DNA of 6,214 bases, taken from positions 1 to 6,214 of the forward strand of contig JANWVS010000142.1 of NCBI GenBank assembly GCA_025056835.1, given 5' to 3'. A program made the translations under genes and the position numbers. Below are positions 1 to 6,214 of the stretch, in pieces. How positions within the stretch are numbered: the first letter of the stretch is position 1; every line of letters begins with the position of its first letter. The notes beneath the pieces are model-generated. The model was not told where the DNA came from. It did not search any database and worked only from the letters and a program-made list of their open reading frames with translations. Source of the DNA: Gemmataceae bacterium (GTDB lineage Bacteria; Planctomycetota; Planctomycetia; Gemmatales; Gemmataceae).

Positions 1-1775
1 GCCAAGCGCCGCTCTAATTCACACAACTCCGTTTCAAGATCGGCGATCTCGGCTTCTAGAACTTCAATTTTCTTGTAGGGGAAGCGACGTTTGCGTTTCG
101 GCGGAGGATGTTCGGCCGGAGGCGCCGGCTCCTTGGTTTTTTCGGGGCGCAACCCGGTCGGCGCCGGGACGAGGCTCGCACCAAGTCGTTCGTACAGGTC
201 GTAGTTGCCATGAATGACGCGAGCAACACCGCCGCCCTCGAGCACCACCAACAAATCGACAACGCGATTCAGGAAATACCGATCGTGGCTGACGACGATG
301 ACCGTGCCCTCGAATTGCTGCAACGCTTGTTCCAAAGAATCGCAGGCCCACAAGTCAAGGTGGTTGGTCGGCTCGTCCAAAACAAGGACATTGACTCCTT
401 GGGCGACGAGCCGCGCCAGGGCCACGCGGCTGCGCTCGCCACCGCTGAGCTTGGCAACCTGTTGAAAGGCCTGATCGCCGCTGATGCCGAACCGCCCCAA
501 GAGATCGCGCATTTGTTGCTCGGTCGCATGGGGATCGCCATTGGGCCAAATGGCGCGCAAAACCGTTTGATCGCCGCCCACCAACTCCAAGTGTTGATCG
601 CAATAACCGAATTCCACCAGATGACCGCGTTCGACCTGCCCTTGATCGGGTTTTTCCAGGCCCAGGAGGATTTTCAACAGCGTCGTTTTGCCGCTGCCGT
701 TTGGCCCCAGGATCCCAAGGCGCTGGCCGCGCTTGAGCTCGAACGTCAGACCGCGAAAAAGCAGGGTACCATACGACTTGGCCAAATCGGTGACGCGGAG
801 CACGATGTCGCCGCTGCGCCGCACCGCGCCGAAGTGCATCAGCGGAGCTTCGATTAACGTCGGTCGCTCCAATCGTTGTAAGCGGTCGAGCTGCTTCTGT
901 CTGGACTGGGCTTGTTTGTGGAGCTGGCCATAATGGACGCGGCGGATGTATTCTTGTTGTTTTTCGATGTATTCCTGCTGCGCCTGCCAGGCTTTGAGCC
1001 GCTGTTCGTAGCGCTCGCGGCGCATTCGCCAGTAGGCCTGGTAGTTGCCGCTGTATTCTTCGATGCGTCGTTGATGCAGCTCGAAGATCTTGGTCACCAC
1101 CTTGTCGAGAAAATAACGATCGTGGCTGACAATCAACATCGCCTGCTGTTGGTTGACTAAGTAATCTTCCAGCCAGCGTGTGGCGGCAATGTCAAGGTGG
1201 TTGCTGGGTTCATCCAGGAGCATCACGTCGGGGGCCGAGAGCAGGAGCTTGGCCAACATCAACCGATTTTGCTGGCCGCCGCTGAAGGTGCTTACGGGAC
1301 GATCGTAATCCTCGGGCCGAAAACCGAGACCGTCGAGCACGGCTTCGATGCGATGATCGACCTGGTACGCGTCGTGCCAGCGCAGCAATTCATGGAGTTG
1401 ATCGAACCGTGCCGCCAGGGCTTTTCTGGTCGAGTCGTCGGTTGCCTTGGCCATGGCTTCGGCGGTGCGGACGAGGTCGTCGTGGGCAACGATCAGTTCA
1501 TCGAGCGCGGTTTTCGCCTCCTCGAAAAGCGAGCGCTGCGGATCGAAATCCGGTTGCTGCCGCAAGAGGGCGACACGCGCTCCGGCATGCAATCGCACCT
1601 CGCCTTGGTCCGGCTGATCGAGACCGGCCAGGATGCGCAGCAGCGTCGTCTTGCCGACGCCGTTGGGGCCGACCAAGCCGACTCGCTGACCAGAGTAAAG
1701 CTCGAAACTCAGGTCTTCGAACAACGGGTCGGCACCGAACGACCGCCGCAGATTGGCGCAGCTGAGCAGCAACAT
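1..1775 (-). CDS. ABC-F family ATP-binding protein (Uup/EttA-like), 3' end outside the window
   Basis: Soluble twin-ATPase of the ABC-F family. These proteins have no membrane domain and act on ribosomes (translation factors such as EttA/Uup, or antibiotic-resistance ribosome protectors). The frame is open from the ATG at 1775 to the left edge, giving 591 visible residues. Domain 1 has Walker A GPNGVGKT (36-43), signature FSGGQ (164-168), Walker B with LLDEPSNHLD (186-195) and switch His218. The charged, Gln/Arg-rich interdomain linker typical of ABC-F covers about 240-320. Domain 2 has GPNGSGKT (357-364), LSGGE (443-447), LVLDEPTNHLD (464-474) and His497. A Pro/Lys-rich hinge (about 540-568) leads into a predicted coiled coil starting near 569, which resembles the C-terminal extension of Uup; perhaps a few dozen residues are missing. 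The start lies 5 bases after the stop of the TPR gene. An in-frame GTG at 1784 overlaps that stop (GTGA) and is an alternative start. Both fit translational coupling. The family is certain; the subgroup is not. Confidence 0.95.
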   Translation of the reverse strand, partial: MLLLSCANLRRSFGADPLFEDLSFELYSGQRVGLVGPNGVGKTTLLRILAGLDQPDQGEVRLHAGARVALLRQQPDFDPQRSLFEEAKTALDELIVAHDDLVRTAEAMAKATDDSTRKALAARFDQLHELLRWHDAYQVDHRIEAVLDGLGFRPEDYDRPVSTFSGGQQNRLMLAKLLLSAPDVMLLDEPSNHLDIAATRWLEDYLVNQQQAMLIVSHDRYFLDKVVTKIFELHQRRIEEYSGNYQAYWRMRRERYEQRLKAWQAQQEYIEKQQEYIRRVHYGQLHKQAQSRQKQLDRLQRLERPTLIEAPLMHFGAVRRSGDIVLRVTDLAKSYGTLLFRGLTFELKRGQRLGILGPNGSGKTTLLKILLGLEKPDQGQVERGHLVEFGYCDQHLELVGGDQTVLRAIWPNGDPHATEQQMRDLLGRFGISGDQAFQQVAKLSGGERSRVALARLVAQGVNVLVLDEPTNHLDLWACDSLEQALQQFEGTVIVVSHDRYFLNRVVDLLVVLEGGGVARVIHGNYDLYERLGASLVPAPTGLRPEKTKEPAPPAEHPPPKRKRRFPYKKIEVLEAEIADLETELCELERRL

Positions 1776-1780
1776 GCCGG

Positions 1781-2686
1781 TCACTTCGCGTTTAAGAAAA
1801 GATCGACCAAGGACGGATCCGCGACCAAGGGGCGTACTCGGTGAAACAGCAAGATGGCGTCGGGGCGGCGGTCATCGAACCAGTACTGGTAGGCCAGGAG
1901 AAAAAGCAGACCGGCGTTTTTCGGCTGTCGTGCTTGAGCGTCTTCGAGGGCTTGCACATGGGCTTGCCAATCGCCTGGGTGATCGGCGTACAGCTCGTGT
2001 CGGGGCCGATAGGGCTGGTTGGGCCAATCGCGATCGCGGGCCAGCCCCAGGCCAATGGCATGCACGGCGTCGGAAAACTGTCCTAAAGCGACCAAAGCCT
2101 GGGCCCACAAGAAATGGCCGCGCTCGACGGCTGGGTCGGCGTCCATTGCTTGTTGGAAGCGGCGAGCGGCCAGACCATATTCACGGCTGCGAAACGCGGC
2201 GATCCCCAGCGCCGCCAACCTTTTCGCTTCCGAGACGGGCTCCAGCTTGGCTTCCAGCTCAGGAGTCTCCACGACAGGTTTGGCGGCGAGTCGCGGCGGC
2301 GGTACCTGTTTGGATGGCTCGATGCGACGGCCGAGATCCTTGACCGCCGGCAACAAGACACGCTCTCGCTCATACAGCTTGGCCCACGGCGGCGGACCGG
2401 CATCCAAATCGACGCCCGACAAATCAATCGCCGGCGACTTCGGCCGGGCATTTCGGCCGGGCACATAGGTCTCGCGTAGATCCCACTCCGAGGCTGTCCA
2501 CCGGACGACTCCACCAACGAAAGGCCCCCAGACCGGAACCATGACGTTGACGCTTATGCGCCCTTTTGAGATGTGGATGCCCTGTACCGCAAGCGGCGGA
2601 CCGCCCCCAACCCACACGATTTGCGCGCTCCCCGTGGCTGCAACAAGGTGCCACGCCAGCGCTACCGTGACGAGCTTTCGCACCAT
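1781..2686 (-). CDS. Secreted TPR-containing protein of unknown function
   Basis: A 301-residue protein that I do not recognise beyond its parts. Residues 1-22 (MVRKLVTVAL..., ending GSAQ) form a signal peptide, so export is expected. Residues 23-65 form a short Gly/Val-rich, beta-like segment with a PVWGPFVGG stretch. Residues 75-150 are Pro-rich and linker-like. Residues 153-218 hold about two TPR units (for example ALGIAAFRSREYGLAARRF and the FLWAQALVALGQFSDA repeat), and a further helical TPR-like part covers about 236-290. TPRs normally mediate protein-protein contacts; no catalytic motif is visible. The start is supported by GGAGG at 2696-2700, 9 bases upstream of the ATG. The gene begins 25 bases after the tRNA 3' end and ends 5 bases before the ABC-F start, so it probably shares a transcript with the latter. 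The specific role cannot be inferred. Confidence 0.85.
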   Translation of the reverse strand: MVRKLVTVALAWHLVAATGSAQIVWVGGGPPLAVQGIHISKGRISVNVMVPVWGPFVGGVVRWTASEWDLRETYVPGRNARPKSPAIDLSGVDLDAGPPPWAKLYERERVLLPAVKDLGRRIEPSKQVPPPRLAAKPVVETPELEAKLEPVSEAKRLAALGIAAFRSREYGLAARRFQQAMDADPAVERGHFLWAQALVALGQFSDAVHAIGLGLARDRDWPNQPYRPRHELYADHPGDWQAHVQALEDAQARQPKNAGLLFLLAYQYWFDDRRPDAILLFHRVRPLVADPSLVDLFLNAK

Positions 2687-2695
2687 GGTCGGGAG

Positions 2696-2700
2696 CCTCC
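2696..2700 (-). promoter_or_regulatory. Shine-Dalgarno site of the secreted TPR gene
   Basis: GGAGG on the minus strand, 9 bases before the ATG at 2686. It fixes the start of the TPR gene, which places the gene entirely downstream of the tRNA. Confidence 0.7.
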
Positions 2701-2751
2701 GATTCCCCCATTGGGACCGGCAGGATTCGAACCTGCAACCTAGGGATTATG

Positions 2752-3003
2752 CGTACCGCTACGGCTTTCGCCGCCCCTTTCGGGTTTGCGGTCTGGACCA
2801 TACCTTCACTTTACGTGTCTGCCGTCTGGTCTCTACACCTTCCGCCGGGCGCTTGGGCGGCTTGGCTCGGGATTGGCAAGGCTCCTGCGAGCCGTAGCGT
2901 TCCCCGAATTTGACAGATTCTACCGAACCACTCGTGGGCGAATGGTTCGGCAACCCCTTCCGAGACAACCGTGCGGCGCGGCCGTTTAGGTTGCCCCGGC
3001 TTA
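2752..3003 (-). ncRNA. Group I self-splicing intron (compact, tRNA-type, no ORF)
   Basis: A 252-nt insert between the tRNA halves, with the core helices of a group I ribozyme. P3: TCTG (2917-2914) with CAGA (2821-2818). P4: TCGGG (2907-2903) with CCCGA (2871-2867). P5a: GGCTC/GAGCC closed by GCAG (2893-2880). P6: CCGCC/GGCGG (2860-2856 with 2846-2842). P7, the guanosine site: GACCA (2831-2827) with TGGTC (2800-2796). P8: CAC/GTG (2817-2815 with 2809-2807). P9: ACCGC/GCGGT (2792-2788 with 2759-2755), enclosing two GAAA-capped hairpins. The P6-P7-P3 segment at 2841-2822 (AAGGTGTAGAGACCAGACGG) closely matches what I recall of the Azoarcus tRNA-Ile intron. The intron ends in G at 2752, as expected for omega-G. 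It carries no homing endonuclease. Subgroup IC3 is inferred from the size and tRNA host. The exact 5' junction is uncertain by about one base. Confidence 0.9.
2943..2995 (-). repeat. P2-like stem of the intron (7-bp inverted repeat)
   Basis: GGCAACC (2995-2989) can pair with GGTTGCC (2955-2949), closing a 33-nt GC-rich loop. A second inverted repeat follows at once: CCGAACCA (2950-2943) with TGGTTCGG (2930-2923). They overlap by two bases at 2950-2949, so one must shorten if both form. Both lie between the 5' splice site and P3, where P1 and P2 belong. I assign them as P2 and an extra P2.1-type stem; the alternative is that the first is a P1 extension. Confidence 0.6.
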
Positions 3004-3045
3004 AGTCCCCAGCTCTGACCATTGAGCTACGGTCCCTCGTCGCTT

Positions 3046-3051
3046 ATTATA
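3046..3051 (-). promoter_or_regulatory. Probable -10 element of the split tRNA gene
   Basis: A perfect TATAAT on the minus strand (3051-3046), in an AT-rich patch of otherwise GC-rich DNA, 9 bases before the first tRNA base at 3036. Initiation about 6-7 bases downstream would leave a leader of only a few bases for RNase P. No convincing -35 box is seen 16-18 bases upstream (AACTGT at 3074-3069 is poor). Confidence 0.55.
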
Positions 3052-3136
3052 TTGACGACGCCTGGCGAACAGTTTCAGGGCCGAAAAACCGCGATCGCCT
3101 TTCACGGCCAAGGCAGCGGCCGGCGCGCTCCGAACT

Positions 3137-5256
3137 TCAAGGTAACTCCCGCAGGCGGGCACGCAGCGAAGCCACCGCCGCAGGATTGCTGACGATCGCC
3201 TCCGCCAGCGCCGCCTCCAAAACCGCCCGAGCCTCGGCCGGTCTTTGGGCAGCCAGGTAAGCATCCACCAACGTCAGTTGGTGCTCGATGTTTTTGCCCT
3301 TGGTCAAACGAACAGCCCGTTTGGCGTGGACAATCGCCTTGTCCGCATGGCCGAGCCGCAAGAGAGCTTCCGCACAGGCCTGATGCGCCGGAGCGTGCCG
3401 CGGATCGATTTGCACCGCCAATTCAAAATGCCGTAGCGCGTCGTTAACCTGGTCGATGTGCAGTTGCGCCAGGCCCCAGAGATAATGGGTCTTGGCATCG
3501 TAAGGTTCAATTTCGTCGGCTTGGGAATAAAGTTCGGCCGCTTCCCGATAGCGACCATCGCGGTACGCCAGCGACGCCAGCAACGAAAGCCCGAAAGCGT
3601 CGTTGGGATCGAATTGCGCTACGGCTTGAAGATGCGGCACGGCCTCAGTTGTCCGGCCCAGGGATACGAGCAAGGCCCCCAACTTGCCATGGGTTTTCGC
3701 GTCATCGGGTTTCATCTGAAGCAAGCGGCGCAGGCGAGCCATGGTAACCGTTGGGTCCCGATCTGCGTCGCTGTTGGTTTCCTCATTGAGGCGGTCGAAT
3801 GCGAGTTGTCGTGCGATCGCTTCTTCCAGCCGTTTGCGCGTCGACGGCCGAGAGTCCACCTTGACTGCCTCGCGCATGGCTCGCATATCACCCAGGAGTC
3901 GATATTGCTGACGGCACTGCTCGGCGATCCCGATCCAGTAATCTCCCAGCTCTTTGGCCAATTGCTCGGCCTGGCGGCGACTGTCCGAATCGGTTTGCTT
4001 GCGAAGCCAATGGAGCAGCACCGTCTTCTTGGCTTCGGGATACACGGCGATGCGATGGTCCGACCGAGCCGTGACCGGATAATAGTGGTCGTCGCTGGTG
4101 TGAAAGCACGCCCCCATCCAAACGCGCGGGGGCATGTGGCAAGCGGCACAATCGTCGCGGACAGCCGGCGGTAGGCGGTCTTGGTCCTTGCACGCTTGGC
4201 GCTGATGGCACTGCAAACACGACTGCCCGGCCGCTTCATGCTGCGCCGCGTGGTGTGGGTCATGGCAGGTGATGCAGGTCATCTCGCTTTTCTGGAAGCA
4301 CTTACTTTCGCGGAGGTATTGAATTTGGTTGCCTACGAGGTCCTCCTCCGGAAAGCGGTTTCGGCCCGTGCGGAAGGCCTCGGCGAGGGGTGTGCCAGGA
4401 CGATACGAAAAAGCCGGTACCCGGCGAGCGACGCTGAGGCTGTGGCATTGCGTGCAGACTTCGATGAGCCGTTCGCGCTCCAGCAGTCCTGGATGGACAA
4501 TTGCGTGGGCCGGAGCGTTGGGATTGGCCCGATGAAAGGCGACGTGTTCTTTTCCCGGACCGTGGCAACGCTCGCAGGTAACACCCAGCAACATTCCCTC
4601 GGGGCGGTATTCATTGAGCGTGCCAGGCACGTGGGCAATCCAGGTGTTGTGGCACTCGACACAACGCGACAACGCCGGCCGTGCTTCGATGGCCTCGGCG
4701 CTGTGCCCCCAACAATCGCGCGGATAGAGCCAACCGATGGCATGAACGAACAGCCTCGGGCCTTGCCAGCAGAAGTACATCTCGTCACTTCTGCCCGAGG
4801 CGCCGTAAACCCAGCCGACGCGATATTGGACGTGCTTGGTTCCCGTCGGCCCGCGCTGAAAGCCGGTAATCAGGTACTCCGCGCCGTCCCGCCGCATTTC
4901 AAAATGAATGGCTGGATTGCTCGTGGTGTGGACGCCTCGGCCGGGCAAATATCCCGGTGCTCCACGCCGCTGGCAGGAGTACAGGCAACGACGTGCCGTG
5001 TGGCTTTGACTTCCTTGACGCGCTCGGCATGGCATTCGGCACAAGTTTCGATACCAACGTACCCCGGATTGGCAATCGGAGCGGTGAACTCCTCAAGCTC
5101 GGAATCGTCAGTGCTTTCGGACATCACCGGTTGCCCGCGCGACCACAGCCACACCGCTGCCGCAGCCACCACGAGCGCCGCGCCGCCGGCCGCCGCAAGC
5201 CAGTGCGAGACCGCGCGGTGTCGAGGACCTGTCGTCGAAGTCGCTTCCATGGCCAT
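3137..5256 (-). CDS. Membrane-anchored heptahaem cytochrome c with C-terminal TPRs, apparent frameshift
   Basis: Multihaem cytochrome c of the c554/doubled-CXXCH kind, expected to carry electrons in the periplasm; its redox partners are unknown. An ATG at 5256 (or 5250) begins a protein with a hydrophobic Ala/Val segment at about 19-38 (signal anchor), then GYVGIETCAECH with haem motif 1 (72-76). The frame then breaks. Restoring one base near 4957 gives about 706 residues and six more motifs: CVECH (199-203), CERCH (228-232), CTQCH (268-272), CITCH (328-332), CLQCH (347-351) and CAACH (370-374), with extra His residues (HDPHH, HTSDDH) as possible axial ligands. About five TPRs follow (520-689). 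The downstream frame alone has an ATG at 5044, but that start would lose the export signal and haem 1 and begins with sequence unlike the family, so I reject it. No clear Shine-Dalgarno precedes the start. The gene lies 63 bases after its upstream neighbour. It may be a recent pseudogene or a sequencing or assembly error. Confidence 0.85.
4953..4957 (-). other. Inferred frameshift site in the cytochrome gene
   Basis: Upstream of this point family-like sequence (GIETCAECHAERVKE, then ATRHVV) reads in one frame. Downstream the family-like sequence (PGYLPGRGVHTTSNPAIHFE) reads in the -1 frame. The minus strand here is CAC CGG GAT; one added C gives CAC CCG GGA TAT, encoding H-P-G-Y and joining the two parts smoothly. 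The short C/G run is a typical place for a one-base deletion or a base-calling error. No X-XXY-YYZ slippery heptamer is visible. Confidence 0.65.
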
Positions 5257-5319
5257 GGCGAACGTACTCGATCCGATATCCGCCCCCGTTTGCCCAAGGC
5301 CGCACCGCGCGGCCGATGC

Positions 5320-5889
5320 CTAACGCGACGTCACCACCGCGCCGTCGGTGGTGAATTCGATACGCACAAAGCTGCGCGGACCGTAGTCGAACTCCAATCG
5401 ATTTCGCGCAACCTGCACACGCCGCGGCGTTCCCTCGGGCAACGTGAAACGCACCATTGTGGGGCCGCGGGTCACAGGGTTGAGGAGCGTCACTTCGTAA
5501 CTGCCGGCCTTAGGTTGAAATGACCTGGCGAATTGCTCCAGCGTCAGGACCGCCGCGGACGTCGCCGGGACCGGCAGTACCTCATCGGCATTCGTAGGTT
5601 TGGCCGTCGGAGCAACTCGGTCCTTGGGTGTCGGTTTTTTGCCGTCCTCCGGTGCCGGCGGCGGCGGTGTGAACTTCGGCTTGTTCTCTTCCGCAGGAGG
5701 CATAACACGCAGGTCCGGCGGCGGCGACGGTACAAACAGATTCACCAACGGCGCCCGCACGCGCACTCCCGGTCCGCCGACTTCGACTCGCACGAAGGGA
5801 ACACGTATGGTTAGTTGAGCCAGTGCCGGCGATGGACCGACCAAACCAGCGGCCAATCCGCAGCACGCGACCACCAAGAATCTGCGCAT
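5320..5889 (-). CDS. Secreted protein with proline-rich linker, unknown function
   Basis: A 189-residue protein that I do not recognise as a named family. Residues 1-24 form a clear signal peptide (MRRFLVVACCGLAAGLVG, cleavage expected after ALA at 22-24). Residues 26-53 alternate hydrophobic and charged residues around Gly-Pro (TIRVPFVRVEVGGPGVRVRA), suggesting beta strands. Residues 54-110 are low-complexity and rich in Pro, Lys and Ala, a flexible linker. Residues 113-189 form a small, probably beta-rich domain (SYEVTLLNP, then RRVQVARNRLEFDYG) ending in TSR. No catalytic residues, lipobox or membrane anchor are visible, so it is probably periplasmic or cell-surface. The start is supported by GGGGAG at 5901-5896, 6 bases before the ATG. 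It precedes the cytochrome gene by 63 bases and may be co-transcribed with it. Confidence 0.8.
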   Translation of the reverse strand: MRRFLVVACCGLAAGLVGPSPALAQLTIRVPFVRVEVGGPGVRVRAPLVNLFVPSPPPDLRVMPPAEENKPKFTPPPPAPEDGKKPTPKDRVAPTAKPTNADEVLPVPATSAAVLTLEQFARSFQPKAGSYEVTLLNPVTRGPTMVRFTLPEGTPRRVQVARNRLEFDYGPRSFVRIEFTTDGAVVTSR

Positions 5890-6097
5890 CGGGGTCTCCC
5901 CAATTCCCGCCGTGGCCCGACAGCCGAAACGATGGGCGAAATGACTAATTATCTATCTATTGTAAGCGCCGGCGGCACGTGTTGGATCCCGCTTGAATCG
6001 AGCCATGTTCGTTGCCGCGCGGACGGCGCCGTTTGGCGTCCCGGCCGGTGTTACGGCAGGTCCAAATACATCCTCCCCCCGGCCGCCTTTGCCGATT
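5890..6097. other. Intergenic region with an AT-rich promoter candidate
   Basis: About 208 bases between the right-edge gene and the secreted-protein gene. An AT-rich island at about 5944-5965 stands out in GC-rich surroundings and contains TACAAT (5964-5959) and GATAAT (5953-5948) on the minus strand, either of which could be a -10 box for the gene at 5889. No matching -35 is evident. An inverted repeat, CGGCCGG/CCGGCCG with a loop of about 30 bases, lies downstream of the partial gene but has no T-run. No further gene or RNA is seen. Confidence 0.35.
5896..5901 (-). promoter_or_regulatory. Shine-Dalgarno site of the proline-rich secreted protein
   Basis: GGGGAG on the minus strand, 6 bases before the ATG at 5889. 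It supports that start, which also gives a well-formed signal peptide. Confidence 0.6.
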
Positions 6098-6214
6098 TCA
6101 TGGTTCCGGGTACGACTTGCGGATTTCCGACAACTGTCGGCCGTAATCTTCCGTCGGCGGCTCCCAAGCAGTCACCCGAAAATTTGCCAGAGCCTCACGC
6201 CCCTTTTCCGATTG
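6098..6214 (-). CDS. C-terminal tail of an unidentified protein, 5' end outside the window
   Basis: On the minus strand, 38 codons are open from the right edge to a TGA at 6100-6098. The translation ends ...VTAWEPPTEDYGRQLSEI then RKSYPEP, a balanced, mostly hydrophilic composition that looks like real protein rather than antisense. It has the same orientation as the other genes. The fragment is too short to assign a family, and the open frame could be chance. Confidence 0.5.
   Translation of the reverse strand, partial: QSEKGREALANFRVTAWEPPTEDYGRQLSEIRKSYPEP

Larger units (their letters stand above)
2712..3036 (-). tRNA. tRNA-Ile2 (CAU) gene interrupted by a group I intron in the anticodon loop
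   Basis: The 5' exon is 3036-3004 and the 3' exon is 2751-2712. Joined, they give a 73-nt tRNA: acceptor GGGACCG/CGGTCCC (3036-3030 with 2719-2713, 7 of 7 paired), D stem GCTC/GAGC (3027-3024 with 3015-3012), anticodon stem GGGGA/TCCCT (3010-3006 with 2746-2742, ending in a G-U), loop CTCATAA, 5-nt variable loop AGGTT, T stem GCAGG/CCTGC with loop TTCGAAT, and discriminator A73 at 2712. CCA is not encoded. The anticodon is CAU if the intron ends in the usual terminal G (2752). The body resembles bacterial tRNA-Ile2, whose C34 is changed to lysidine by TilS to read AUA. Elongator Met is the main alternative because it also carries CTCATAA. A junction shifted by one base would give UAU (also Ile) but would leave the intron ending in C. 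That this is a split tRNA is near certain; the isotype is less so. Confidence 0.9.

Noticed and set aside
108..1844. Long plus-strand open frames (249 and 215 residues) opposite the ABC-F gene
   Set aside because: The minus strand encodes an intact ABC-F with all Walker and signature motifs; the plus frames are antisense shadows.
3080..3110. Possible intrinsic terminator between the cytochrome and the tRNA (GGCCG/CGGCC with an internal T5 and a GCGATCGC palindrome)
   Set aside because: The T-run lies inside the loop, not after the stem, and the palindrome has no loop, so it does not form a standard terminator.
2759..3264. Several open frames of 67-118 residues over the tRNA and intron, on both strands
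   Set aside because: They overlap the tRNA halves and the structured ribozyme, have Arg-rich low-information translations and lack Shine-Dalgarno sites. They are by-products of GC-rich RNA-coding DNA.
4953..5044. Programmed -1 frameshifting in the cytochrome
   Set aside because: No slippery heptamer or clear downstream pseudoknot is seen, and a one-base loss in a short C/G run explains the data more simply.
4181..5323. A 380-residue plus-strand open frame opposite the cytochrome
   Set aside because: It is antisense to six clear CxxCH motifs and has no recognisable domain. High GC at third positions explains the openness.
6050..6080. Tiny minus-strand ORF after a GGGGGGAGG stretch (ATG to TAA, six codons)
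   Set aside because: The purine run abuts the ATG with no spacing and the peptide is only six residues, so this is probably chance.

Overview
The window is GC-rich DNA in which every gene I can support reads on the minus strand. The most likely source is a planctomycete, possibly a Pirellulales-like lineage. This rests on the multihaem cytochrome c fused to TPRs, two secreted lineage-type hypothetical proteins and sparse Shine-Dalgarno sites. It is inference from gene style, not from a phylogenetic marker.

Layout in the direction of transcription (high to low coordinates): (1) the C-terminal tail of a gene entering at the right edge (6214-6098); (2) an intergenic stretch of about 210 bases with an AT-rich island that may hold a promoter; (3) a 189-residue secreted protein with a proline-rich linker (5889-5320); (4) a membrane-anchored cytochrome with seven CxxCH motifs and a TPR C-terminus (5256-3137), whose reading frame is broken by an apparent one-base deletion near 4955; (5) a tRNA gene with anticodon CAU (tRNA-Ile2, or less likely elongator Met), interrupted in the anticodon loop by a group I intron of about 252 nt (3036-2712); (6) a secreted 301-residue TPR protein (2686-1781); (7) an ABC-F family ATPase, nearly complete, running off the left edge (1775 to <1).

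The prize is the split tRNA. Its two halves lie about 250 bases apart and rebuild a perfect 73-nt cloverleaf. The insert carries the P3, P4, P5a, P6, P7, P8 and P9 elements of a compact group I ribozyme resembling the bacterial tRNA introns of Azoarcus and cyanobacteria. It has no endonuclease ORF. The apparent insertion point, U33/C34, differs from the sites I recall for those introns. The P1 helix is not obvious, so the exact junction needs experimental proof.

Functional links are limited. The TPR gene and the ABC-F gene almost touch and are probably co-transcribed. The tRNA ends 25 bases before the TPR start with no visible terminator, so tRNA and mRNA may share a transcript. The cytochrome and the proline-rich protein both act outside the cytoplasm. 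I do not see a defence system, mobile element ORF, CRISPR array or biosynthetic cluster here.
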